Positions 11,401-64,000 of a DNA stretch of 64,000 bases are shown here, in pieces. The stretch is taken from the NCBI GenBank assembly GCA_034509425.1, contig JAVTVJ010000811.1:744001-808000 (forward strand), written 5' to 3'. Origin of the DNA: Eopsaltria australis. Its lineage: Eukaryota; Chordata; Aves; Passeriformes; Petroicidae. The position numbers and the translations under genes are program-made. The notes beneath the pieces were generated by a model that searched no databases, was not told the DNA's origin, and saw only the letters and a list, made by a program, of their open reading frames with translations. Within the stretch, counting starts at the first letter, position 1; each line of letters opens with the position of its first letter.

Positions 11401-14249
11401 ATAGTGTCTTGAGCATATATTTTCTGATGTTTGATAGGTTGGACATTATATATCTTTTCATTGCCTTTGCAACTATCTATCTTTTTCTTCTAGTGGATTC
11501 TTTATTGCAACTTTAGTCATTGACAGGCAGGAGAGATGCCCCCAATTAACATATGGACCTTTCTGTAGCTGTTTTTATATGCATAACATTTTTCCCTAGC
11601 TAAGATGCATGAAGCATTCTGAACATCTCCACTTTGCTTTCTGCATCCAATTATTTTTACCCTCTGTTTTTACAATGTAGCTTGATTCATACCAAACCTA
11701 TTTGGGTAGCTTTACTACAGGCCATATGGTCTGTGTCTGATTTTCCAGGAAGTTTAGGTGTTCTTGTCTGGAATGCCCCTAGTCTCTTTTTTAATTTCAA
11801 GATTCTTCACTCTCTGTGGTATGGAAAACAGAATTGGAGGGCCTCCTTCCTGGGCTGGCCACACTACAGCCTCAAGCTTGATCTGGGCAAAAACAAGATA
11901 CATTTATCCAACATTTTCAATAGGACTGGGAGAAATCTTGTGATTATAGTGAGAAGAGTTAATTTTTAAAACTTCTATTCATAAGTTTCCAGTGTAAAAA
12001 TTATTTACATACCTTCGCATCATGTGGCAATGAAAACAAACGGATTTGAAATACGTGCCCTTTCCTATTGACATAAATGTGGGACTATGCCAGGACAGGG
12101 AGAACTTGCAAATGAGTGTTTAGTCAGTGTAGTTTCCTTCATGCTTGCAGTCTAGTGCTACTATCCTGCAGAGCCACCCAGTGTGGATGCTTTCCTCTCT
12201 GAAAAGGCCTCTGCCACTATTTTCCCCCACACTTTGCCACTTTGATGATCAGTGGAGACACTTCAGCTGCAAATCTCTCATGCTCATCAGTCACGGTCCT
12301 AGGGAAGAAGCAGAAATAGTGTGAGAACTGGGTTTGGGTTTTCAGTCAGTAACAGACCTCTGAAAGTGACTCCAAAAGGCAGTGCTTAAATTCCGAGTTT
12401 TATTCTCAAAATTCAGAACAGTTCCCATAGACATGCAAGGATCTGAAGCCTTTGAGGAGGGGACCGTGTCCATTGAGCAGGCTGAAGTGGCTCAGCTCCT
12501 TGTCCATCCCCAAATGTAACCAGCGTACAGGAATAGTAACCAGTTCTTTTAAGGCCATAGACACCGACATGAGGCACTGCAGAACTCCCCTAAGGATGAC
12601 TGCTTTGTCACTCTGTCAACTTTCAGTGTCTCTGATGAGAGTCTTGCCTCTGGGGTATGACTCCTGCTCTGGCATAAGCAGTCATAAAGGCAGGCTGGGA
12701 TGATTACCCTGGATAGACAGACATCTCCCAGATGGAAACATTTCTGTGTGATCAGAACGAGACACTTGGTGTTTGCTTTCTCTTCAGTCAGTGAGCTTCT
12801 CCAGATGATAGCTCAGACCTGAGATCCAAAGGCCACCACATGTGTGAGGAGCTGGAGTGAGCCAAAGTTAGGCAGAGGCTTGCTTGGTGTCTTGAGTGCA
12901 GCCTGCATATGGTGTGGCTAACTCACTGCCATCCTGGTGCCTGGCTTCCACATCACACAGTCAAAGCAACCTTTCTGAGCTAGAAGTGGAGACAAGGACT
13001 TCAAGGCAGGAAAGAAGTACCAAATCAAAGGCAAATTTATGCTCCTGAGAACCCATCAAAGTGTTTTTATGAAGGTGTTATATTAGCCTCTTATTCAACT
13101 TTCTTCTGTCCAAGTTCTGGACCTATGCATGAGGATGCACTTGGGCATTGCTTAGTAAAACATGCAGTTTTATGGCTTTGTGGAAACCAGCCCAGCCTAG
13201 AAAGATACACAGAAAAATATCCATGAGATCCAACGGCTGCTGGGGACATGGACCCTCAGGAGGGGCTCACTTATATACCCTTTATACCTGCCCTGTCCTT
13301 CAGAAAGAACAGTTCCTCTCCTTGAACAATGGGTAACGATTTGCAGGGGCAGAAATACTTAGGTTTGGGCCCCTTTCTCTGAGAGGACTAAAATTGCATG
13401 TCTCAGGTGTCCCCTGCCAACCAGATTGTGTGGCCTCATCAGTGCTGGGAGGGCAGGCAAACTCTGACTTTACCCTTGGTAAGAAGAAGCTGCTCCACCT
13501 GCTACTGGTTTGGTTTGGCACATCAACAAGCAACCACCAAAGGCAAGCAAGGACACTGTGTGTAATTGGGCAGGGATTTTGGCATGAGCATGCAAAAAGC
13601 TGTGTACAGTGATGTCTGGCCAAGCTGTTGCAGCACTTGCCAGCGGCGCTTGGAGCCTGGCATTCGGCTGCTGCACAAGGCCAAGGCTGCTGCCCTCTTG
13701 GCACTGATCTCATGCTCTGGGCCTCCGGAGTCTACAGATCCCCATGAACCTTGGGATGGGGGCACGGGTAGAGCTGGCATGTCCCCATCACACGCCCCTG
13801 CAGTCCCCACCATGCACTGTGGCCCCACAGCTCAGTGATGGAAGGCCTCAGCATGGAGGGAGGAACATGCCAGTGCTGAATCCCAGCTGGGCTGCCTCAC
13901 AGTTTCCTTTCTCCTTGAACCCTGAAGCTGTGTGCACTCACCTGGAGCACTCTGTTGGCTAGGACATGCTTCTGCCACCCTTTCCAACTGGGAATTTGAG
14001 TCACGAGGCATGGGGATGGCAGTCTGCAGCTGGCTTGGAGTGTATGTATGCTGCCTGTGCTGACAATGGGGACTCCGCCTGGTCAGTGAGAGCCCTCAGG
14101 GGAATTTGAGCCTCTTTTGGGAGCCCCAGGACCTCTCCAACAGCAAAGCTGTGGGTGCTGAGGTGATGTTTTCCCTGGACTGGAGAAGGGCTTTGTGCTT
14201 TTGGAATATATCTACAAATTAACTGAAATGCTTTTTTCCCCCTCTTCTT
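2416..14249. other. Intergenic spacer between KCNMB4 and PTPRB, no gene seen
   Basis: About 11.8 kb of AT-moderate sequence with no exon chain, no long conserved frame, no tRNA-like fold and no clear transposon end. The longest frames (for example 170 codons at 10361-10873 on the minus strand) resemble no family I know and lack splice or translation context. One CpG-containing patch at about 4755-4835 stands out and is listed separately. Regulatory elements may be present but cannot be recognised by eye. Confidence 0.6.
4755..4835. other. CpG-containing patch with a short perfect inverted repeat
   Basis: In otherwise CpG-poor spacer this stretch contains several CG dinucleotides and the hairpin-capable sequence GATTCG-AGCC-CGAATC (4798-4813). 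No open reading frame or tRNA structure fits. It could be a conserved noncoding element or chance; function is unknown. Confidence 0.35.
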
Positions 14250-14366
14250 CTGCTGTGGTTGTTTTGGTTTTTTTTCTTTTTTTTTTTTTTTGTTTGTTTT
14301 TTTGGTTTTTTTTTTGTTGTTTTTTTGTTTGTTTTAGGTTTTTTTTGGGTTTTTTTGGTTTTTTTG
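14250..14366. repeat. T-rich / TTTG low-complexity tract
   Basis: About 115 bases consisting almost entirely of T runs separated by single or double G (and rare C or A). Frames through it encode Phe/Cys-rich (plus) or Lys/Gln/Asn-rich (minus) artefacts. Confidence 0.93.
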
Positions 14367-15490
14367 TACAGGCTGGGAGTGGTATTGTACCAGAGCGACG
14401 TGCAAAGCCTTTGCCAGTAACACCTGAAATTCTCACTTGTATTTGCTGGCAGACTGGCATTGCCACATCCTGTCTGCCATAAGATGTCTAAGCAGCTATT
14501 TCTAGGGCACAATAAAGCAACTGATAGTGAAGACTGCCACAGACAGAAAGCTGAGATTATAGTGCAGGAGATGACTTATAAGACAAAACTGCCAGCTCGT
14601 TGGTATGAAGTCCAGGTACAACTCAAATGGGTAAAAATATCAAAGTTAAAAACTAGATTCTGGGGATATTTTAATAGGGATCAACCACTATGTTCTTGTT
14701 GAACTAGAAGAGACTCTTTAGTTTCCTTGCTGTACCTTGAAAAAGCATTTGTATCTGTCCTTGTCTGTAATATTGGCCTTGTTTCTCTTGTGTGGAGATA
14801 TTTCCTGTACATTGTCACTTCTCTTTTCTGTCTACATTCGTTTCAGGACAGAGCAGAGCTCAGAGATAAACTTTTATATCACTTTTATGTCCCTCAGCCT
14901 TCACTACACATCCCCTCAGCAAATAGTTCATAGTACAAGCCAATAAATCATTCTTTCTTTTAAATAAACTTGTCTTAAACACTTCTGATGACCAATAAGG
15001 ACTAAATGAGACAGGGCATTGGCAGTAAGCAGGCTACTGCCAAGCATCCTGATGCCACAAGGATGGTTATGCTAATGGTTTTTAAGAACTGTGGAGAGCA
15101 GGAGAAGAAATACATTTGTTAAGAAGCATGGTTCAGAACCTCGAGGGCAGGCAGCAATGGAGCTGCAGTGTGGTGCTAATTGGTACAACTGTGACAAAAT
15201 GTCTCTAAAGTTACAGGCACTCATGTTCAAGATCCACTGTGATTTCAAATATCCACTGCATAACCTAGACAGTATCTGGCTTATTAAAAGGGGGGCACAA
15301 AACCAGGGAGGGGAAGGGAACAATGGTATCTTTCCACATGGGCACTAATCTGGCCCCCAACAGGCTGAGGCTTCTGATTAATTTAATTTTCTTTGAAGAC
15401 TGTCTCAATTGAAATCAAACTCACTTATCACCTTTTCTCTGAGCAGCAGGACAACAAAATCTATAATGCAAAAGCAGTCAAACAGAAAAC
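14367..15490. other. Spacer before the inferred PTPRB 3' end, no gene seen
   Basis: No exon, RNA gene or repeat family recognised. Two plus-strand AATAAA hexamers lie in the AT-rich part at about 14940-14970, but there is no transcript to attach them to. Confidence 0.5.
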
Positions 15491-15517
15491 AAGAATGTGA
15501 TTTTTTTAAATGTATGT

Positions 15518-15523
15518 TTTATT
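15518..15523 (-). terminator. Candidate distal PTPRB poly(A) signal
   Basis: AATAAA on the minus strand (TTTATT as written), about 4.6 kb after the PTPRB stop. It is the last canonical hexamer on that strand before the spacer. It is embedded in AT-rich sequence, with an A-rich stretch about 15 bases downstream that could hold the cleavage site. Confidence 0.4.
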
Positions 15524-18500
15524 AATGAACTATTTATAAAAATGTGTAAAATACACTCAAATACATTTGATTTGTTGACTGTAGCTAGAAATATAAAAAT
15601 ATACTTAAATGCATAAATTAAACTGACAATAGTAGCACAGTTCTGTGTTCACCCAGTGTTTGTTAGGAACACAATTATAAGCAATTATATTGCATATGAG
15701 CATGGAATATGAACTGAAGATGTTTTTCAGGCACTTTCCTCCAGGCACTGGCAAAGAATTTATGGCTAGCCACATTTCAAAATTGTGGGGTTTTCACTAT
15801 AGCATACTGCCCTGCTATAGAGCAATACATATTTAGCTTCTTGATGCTACTTACAGTATTTCTCTAGCTTTCAAATAAACCAAGAAACAACTAAACTGTC
15901 ATGGATATTAGTCAGCATCACTGACACTGTATGTGTCCCAATTCCACAGTTCTTTCTCTATTAGCTAGTCCCTAGTCTCCAGTATTTTCTGCCAGTCTTA
16001 AAAAAAAAATCCCAGTTTGAACCAGCTGCTGACCTGTGAGGTAACTGATAACAGACCAGTTTGCTTTGGCCATAGTAGTGCTACTAATAGGTCAGGAGTT
16101 TGATTTTGAAAGTCTGAGGGAAACAGCTGAGGGCACAGGGTCTACAGCAAGTTGCCCAAATACTGGAGTGAGCACTCATTTCAATTCAAAGTTACAGCAT
16201 CCTGGGATTGTAGGTCCCAGAGCTCAAAGCTCCAGAGCCCAGACATCTGTGACAGGGCCATGAGGGAACGGTGGTCATTCTATATGGCATTTTATTTACA
16301 CCAACTGTATGTCTGAAGTATTGAAAGAAATCTGAACAAATGTTAAGTACCTGCCAAGGCACTCCTTGGACATGAAGCTGTGGCAGGCTCTATCTCTGAG
16401 TGTCAGATGCATTTCTCTGATCTGTGGCCTTGGAGAGAGATGCTGATGGAGTGATTGGATGGTTATTGTTCTCGTCCCTCTAGCCCATATATTAAATTCC
16501 AGGCTGAGGAGCACAGCTAAGTGCTCATGCACTCCTATGCTCATGCACTCCTATCTGTCTAGTGCTTAACTTTCTGCTTTCAAAGTCAAAGTGTAAATAA
16601 CCATATACAATACATAATATAAACTTAAAGCTCACACATTTTCTTTTCTCTGTTCTACAATTGAAAGGAAATTCATAGTATATTATGGCACAAAATAATA
16701 TTTCTGGCATTTTAGGCATTATTTATTGCTAAATAACTATAGCAGCAGAGAAAAATGTATAAAGTTGCACTTTTTGACATCTTCACAGTATGCCTATTTC
16801 TCTCACCCACTTTTGTGTTCCATTAGTAACAAAAAATATCATTTATCAACTCCAGCTATGTAAAATCTTTTTTCCCCTACAATCGCTAGTGGATCTTGTA
16901 ATTGTATTGCACAGATTAAAAAATATTTATTACAATTTTTTCATTATTAAATAACTTTCAATACAACAATTTGAATTAACTTAAAAGCCCAACTCTGCAA
17001 GTACTTCAGAAGTGGAATGGTATTTTCTTCAGGCAAGCATTCCAGCTGACTTTCATGGAAGTACTCAGGTAGTTTTGTGGACAATGCAGAGATTTGAAGG
17101 ATGGGCTCCAAGTGTGCAAATCTTAGCTTATGGATCAGCAACAACACTAGCCTTGCTTTCAAACATTATTATTGAGAAACATCAAGAAGGGAACTCTGAA
17201 CATCATCAAGGACATTCAAAAGATGTATTTTTCCTTAAGAGCTGTCTTTGTTCAGCACACAAGCTCCTTCAAATCCATTCTTGTTACATTAACAATTCCC
17301 CATCACTCCTGTTATTCAGCTTCGAGAAACAGTAAATATAATCATTATACTGAGAAGTAGGTGTTGTATATTAAAAATGCTACATAGATACTTTTTTGTT
17401 TTCTCAGTGGATTTACACTGAGCAGAATAGGCTAGAGAGCAGAACCAGAGCAATAATGTGTGTATCCAGTCTCATGTGTGACCTAGTTGGGTAGGAATGT
17501 AAAGCTGCTCAACAGCTCTCTGCCAGAGTGTTTAAGGTCATCTGTCATGTTTTGAAGAGATGAGGAAGAAGAGGTTTATGAGCTGTGTCCAGTATTAGCT
17601 GAGAGAAAAGATGAAACTAGCTGTCCGCTGTGACATCATCATTTTGGGTACACATTTGTGAACTCTGTAGCTGCAGACAAGGGAGCTGAGAATGATAAAA
17701 TAAACTGCAGAATGTGTGTCTTTCTGAAAATGAACAACACGCATACACAGCATACAATCACACTTTTGCCCTCAGATCATATAGCACTGAGTGAGCTCCA
17801 TTTCCCCCAGCATTAAAAAATGGCACAGTGATAGAGAGTGTGAGGTAATTCACAGAGTACACTGGTGTGTCTCAACAGTGTAATTGTACTGCTGGTAACT
17901 AACATGTTGATCTTCGTTCCTCGGCTACTCCTGCAAAAAAGAAAGGACCAAATGCAGTGTACATAACACAACAGCAGTTTTCATGATGCCTTAAGTCCAG
18001 CAGTTATTAGCATGATCAACAATCGATCTAAAGCTCCCACATTCATGTTTGTCCTTGCTTGCTAACCTCAACATCTAGAAAAGGAAATAGAGAAAAGAAG
18101 GCATCTGCAGAAAATGTACACATTTCTTTGGGTTTTGATTAGACTTTCCTCTGTGAAAATATCTTCCACACTAATGCTAGCTCCCTTCTTCTTCAGTTTC
18201 CATTAAGGGTGGTGAATTTTGAAGTTTGTGTGGCGCCAAAGAGGATGTGCAGGAGGGATAAGCAGTATTTTCACACAGAAACACCTAAAAAGATCAATGA
18301 AGTTTACATATTTTGAGCACCTGTGACAGCTGATTTGAAGGGTGCCTTCTAAGGCATGTGAGGATATTTGGTCAAGAAAGGATGAGATTCCAGATGGAGT
18401 AGGAAGAGTGACTATCAAGCTGTTACCTTCTCTCTAGGAAGACTAGAGGGACATGGATGTGCACAGTCCTGCGCCACAGGAGTTGCTCAGTTAGGCACTT

Positions 18501-18536
18501 AGCTACCTACTGATTCTCAGAAGGCCCTCAGAAATA

Positions 18537-18542
18537 TTTATT
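18537..18542 (-). terminator. Candidate proximal PTPRB poly(A) signal
   Basis: AATAAA on the minus strand, about 1.6 kb after the PTPRB stop. It could give a shorter 3'UTR. Only the hexamer itself is seen. Confidence 0.25.
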
Positions 18543-18882
18543 TTTCTCCAAAACAAAGTGGAATTTAGGCACTTATCTTCAGAAACAAGCTGCATTTTCT
18601 CTAGGAAAAGTATGGGTGGACGTATGAAAGAACTATGAAGCCCTTCCTTCTTTTCATGACGGAGAGGAACTGTGAACTGTCTCTTCACTATGTGTTTGAG
18701 GAGCATTTTATAAAGACAAGTAAAAGCTGAACTGAGTGTTTAGACCCTGGAATGAGATGGCTCTTTGCAGAGGAGAGAGAGGTTGTGCATAACCCACTTG
18801 GCTGGGTAGGACAGCTGGTAAGTGCTTCTTTGATTGTACTTCTTGCTAATACCACATCTTTTCAGTAATGAGTCCCAGCCTG

Positions 18883-18948
18883 AGGGCTTGGGGGTTGGAT
18901 GATCTTTAATGTCTCTTCCAACCCAAAACATCTGATGATTCTATGATC
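18883..18948 (+). mobile_element. CR1 LINE 3'-end fragment (in the PTPRB 3'UTR, antisense to the gene)
   Basis: The sequence contains the typical CR1 tail phrases GGGTTGGATGATCTTTAATG, TCTCTTCCAACCCAAAACAT and GATGATTCTATGAT. It is only the extreme 3' part of the element, in plus orientation. CR1 is the dominant LINE family of birds and also occurs in other reptiles, so this is one of the clues to the organism. Confidence 0.85.
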
Positions 18949-20140
18949 AGCACAGCCCTGCCAGCCTACATTCCCTGATGAGCCTTTTTCCATCCCAACT
19001 GCCCTTGTGGTGGTAACAGCAGGTAACATTCCAGTGGAGAATTCTTTCTATGCAGACATGCTGGGGCCAAACTGTCCCTTTGGAAAAGCAAGTGGCATTT
19101 GAAGGATACCAACACCTGGGGGAAAGCTACATTGAAAGCTGCTTGGGGCCAGTTGTGCAAACTGTGGGATATATACCTGTATATGTTTTTGTTTCAATAC
19201 ATTTGTAATCTCTGTACTTTTTTGACTATCATGGTACAGCATTGTTTCTAATGAGCTATGGAAGTCGTCAGACTTCACATCCTCACAGGTCTGTTAACAC
19301 AAATGTCTGAGGTGTTGCTTTGAACATCTTTTTAAATTAAAATTATACACACGTGAAAATGCACAGACACAAGTTGTGGTCTGATTCTGCTCTCTTAGAC
19401 CAGAGTAAAGAAATCAGAATGTGACCAGTCTCCCCTCAAAGTTTGTGGTGGGAGAAAGGTCTGCTAGACATCACTGCAGCATATGTTGTTTGATATTTTT
19501 CTACTATGTCACATTAGATTGAAACAGTTGCTTCTAGAGAGGTGAACCCTGTTTTGCTTGATTGTTAATGAGTTCTGTAAAAGGTATGCCACTGTGTTAT
19601 GGGTTATACCCACTTCTGAGTATAACCAGAAGTCAGATGAAAAGCAGTAAGTTTAAAGTGTAGAGTAGCAGTGTAATTCCTACACAGGACTACTGCTCTC
19701 TTGCTTAATAGTAGCTTATTTCATCTCACAAACACTGAAATATTTTTTAAAAATGAGGTTTTCCGTATAGGACTTTTCCCGTGCCATGCCAATAGCGCTC
19801 CAAATGTCCTGTTAGCCACACAATTTAACATAGGTTATGTAGAACAGTTTATAAAAACTGTGATAAGAAAAAATAGTATTATCTGAAGCATAATATTAAT
19901 ATAAACAATATAGAAAAAAATACATATTTACATAATGCCAAAATACAATTATATACATTAATATCTATTACATTTAAATTATATATCTTTAAAAAAAAAA
20001 TCACCAGACCAATAAATTATACACAGTCTCAACCAAAAGGTCTGGCACCCTTCTGGTGCATGAAATACATACATAAAAAAAACCAAAACAAAACCCCTAG
20101 TTAACAAATGTGTTCACAAAAGCAGATATCTCTAACATTC

Positions 20141-63134
<42,994 letters not shown>

Positions 63135-63579
63135 CGCCGACAGTTTTTAACCCCAAAAACCCTCGCGGGGAGGAGAAAAGGGGAAGGGACGGCGGGGTTG
63201 GGGTGGGGGGATCCGAAGTGGCGGCGGCGGGCCCCGGGGGCCCCCGCTCCCCGCCGGGCTCCGAGCCCTGTGCCGGGCCGCCCGCCTGCTGCATGCGCTC
63301 GGGGCTGCCCCGGCCGCCGAGCCGCCTCCCTGACACCGCCGTGGGCTGGGGGGGCTGCCCGCCCGCGGCTGAGGAGGAGCGGAGGAGGCGGGGGAGGCGG
63401 CTGCCGCTTCCCACGCTGCCATTCTGACCCGGGCTGACTCTCCCGGAGCCCTTCCCGCCGACTTCCGCAATCAAGAGGCGATTTCCTCGCGTCTCGCTGC
63501 GGGGGGCGAAGCGCGGCGACTCGGGACCTGCCGCCCACCGGGCAGGCCACTGGCCCCGGGGTGCCGCCCCTCTCTCCTT

Positions 63580-63660
63580 AAGGATCCCACCTTCCTCCCG
63601 GCTCCTCTCCCACCCCACCTCCCTTCCTTCCTCGCTGCTTCCTCCTCTTGTCGGTTTTCC
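63580..63660 (-). promoter_or_regulatory. GGAA-rich (pyrimidine as written) tract upstream of PTPRB
   Basis: The plus strand shows repeated TTCC/CTCC words (CCTTCCTCCC, CCCTTCCTTCCTC, GCTTCCTCC), so the minus (gene) strand has several GGAA cores. Ets factors bind GGAA and drive endothelial genes including VE-PTP by family knowledge. Such short cores are common, so occupancy is speculative. Confidence 0.3.
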
Positions 63661-63766
63661 CCTGTGTCTTGTCTTCCCAAGCGCTCCCCCCGGGACACGG
63701 GGCCCTTCAGCGGTGCCGCTGTTGGGGGGCGGCACTCTTGCTCACGCTGGCTGCACCTCACTTGGC

Positions 63767-63960
63767 GCTGCCTTGCCTTGTCTCTTGGTTGCATCGCCTC
63801 ACAACGCATTCTTGCCTCTGCCCCACCTCGCAGCTGCCTTGTCTCACGCTGCTCTTGCCTCATTCCCACTTTGCCTCTTGCCTGTGTTACCTCACGGCTG
63901 CCTTGCTTCGTGTGGCTCCTTCTCCTCCTGCCTGCCGCTCCCCTTGGCGAACTCGCCAAC
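63767..63960. repeat. Degenerate tandem repeat, period about 65 bp
   Basis: The word GCTGCCTTG recurs at 63767, 63833 and 63897 (spacings 66 and 64), each time followed by C/T-rich sequence with CTTGCCTC or TCTCAC words. Three diverged units are visible. It lies about 0.6-0.8 kb upstream of the PTPRB start codon. Confidence 0.6.
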
Positions 63961-64000
63961 CTCACCTCGTATGCCTGCTCTCCTCACACCTGCCACCCTT

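Larger units (their letters stand above)
15500..20140 (-). other. PTPRB: PTPRB 3'UTR (inferred, about 4.6 kb)
   Basis: Downstream of the TAA at 20141-20143 the minus strand runs without introns that I can support to a cluster of AT-rich sequence ending in an AATAAA at 15518-15523, the last such hexamer on this strand before the spacer. AT-rich stretches at about 15500-15650 and 19860-20060 look like UTR sequence. Further minus-strand AATAAA copies at 18537-18542, 16926-16931, 16722-16727 and 16291-16296 could give shorter forms. An antisense CR1 scrap lies inside. A UTR of several kilobases is in keeping with mammalian PTPRB, but the boundary is an inference. Confidence 0.5.

Noticed and set aside
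17840..17880. DTPVYSV-like reading on the minus strand, resembling the PTPRB tail
   Set aside because: No splice acceptor in front of it, no stop after the motif, and the genuine tail exon lies at 20141-20163.
17899..17930. Second alternative PTPRB last exon (acceptor at 17931, ending RRSTC)
   Set aside because: Same reasoning: no resemblance to known PTPRB ends, and the true end is found upstream.
18043..18074. Alternative PTPRB last exon (good acceptor at 18075, ending VSKQGQT)
   Set aside because: It fits the phase and has a strong pyrimidine tract, but the tail does not resemble any PTPRB. The exon at 20141-20163 encodes DAVYSRH, matching mammalian tails, and comes first.

Overview
This is a vertebrate nuclear genomic window, almost certainly from a bird. 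Three CR1 LINE 3'-end fragments of the avian/reptilian type are visible, and the coding exons are small, GT-AG spliced and spread over tens of kilobases. It holds two convergent, tail-to-tail genes. The left edge carries the last coding exon of KCNMB4 (BK-channel beta-4 subunit, plus strand, 49-217). The right two thirds carry an apparently complete minus-strand PTPRB gene (receptor tyrosine phosphatase beta, VE-PTP; start codon at 63134, stop at 20141). The same neighbour order is known at human 12q15.

Layout. 1-48: end of a KCNMB4 intron. 49-217: KCNMB4 terminal coding exon, then a 3'UTR with a candidate poly(A) signal at 623-628. About 650-15490: gene-free spacer with a poly-T tract, a (TA)n microsatellite and a T/G-rich tract. 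About 15500-20140: inferred PTPRB 3'UTR, with a candidate distal poly(A) signal at 15518-15523 and an antisense CR1 scrap. 20141-63134: 32 PTPRB coding exons. About 62560-63560: CpG island over exons 1-2 and the presumed promoter. 63560-64000: pyrimidine-rich upstream DNA with a degenerate repeat of about 65 bp.

I rebuilt PTPRB exon by exon from splice sites and reading phase. The 32 exons total exactly 6000 coding bases: 1999 residues plus stop, with no frameshift or internal stop. The order is signal peptide, 17 fibronectin type III domains, one transmembrane helix (about 1621-1644), a basic juxtamembrane segment that includes an 18-nt microexon, and a single PTP domain with WPD loop (W1870-D1872) and signature H1905 to G1914 (catalytic C1906). 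The tail ends in YENV and DAVYSRH. Every intron is GT-AG except intron 14, which has a GC donor.

The two genes are not functionally linked in any way visible here. One tunes BK potassium channels in excitable cells; the other dephosphorylates endothelial receptors and junction proteins (family knowledge). I found no evidence of a new biological system. The most useful observations are the microexon, the GC-AG intron, the array of phase 1-1 FN3 exons, and a last exon that adds only seven residues before a very long 3'UTR.
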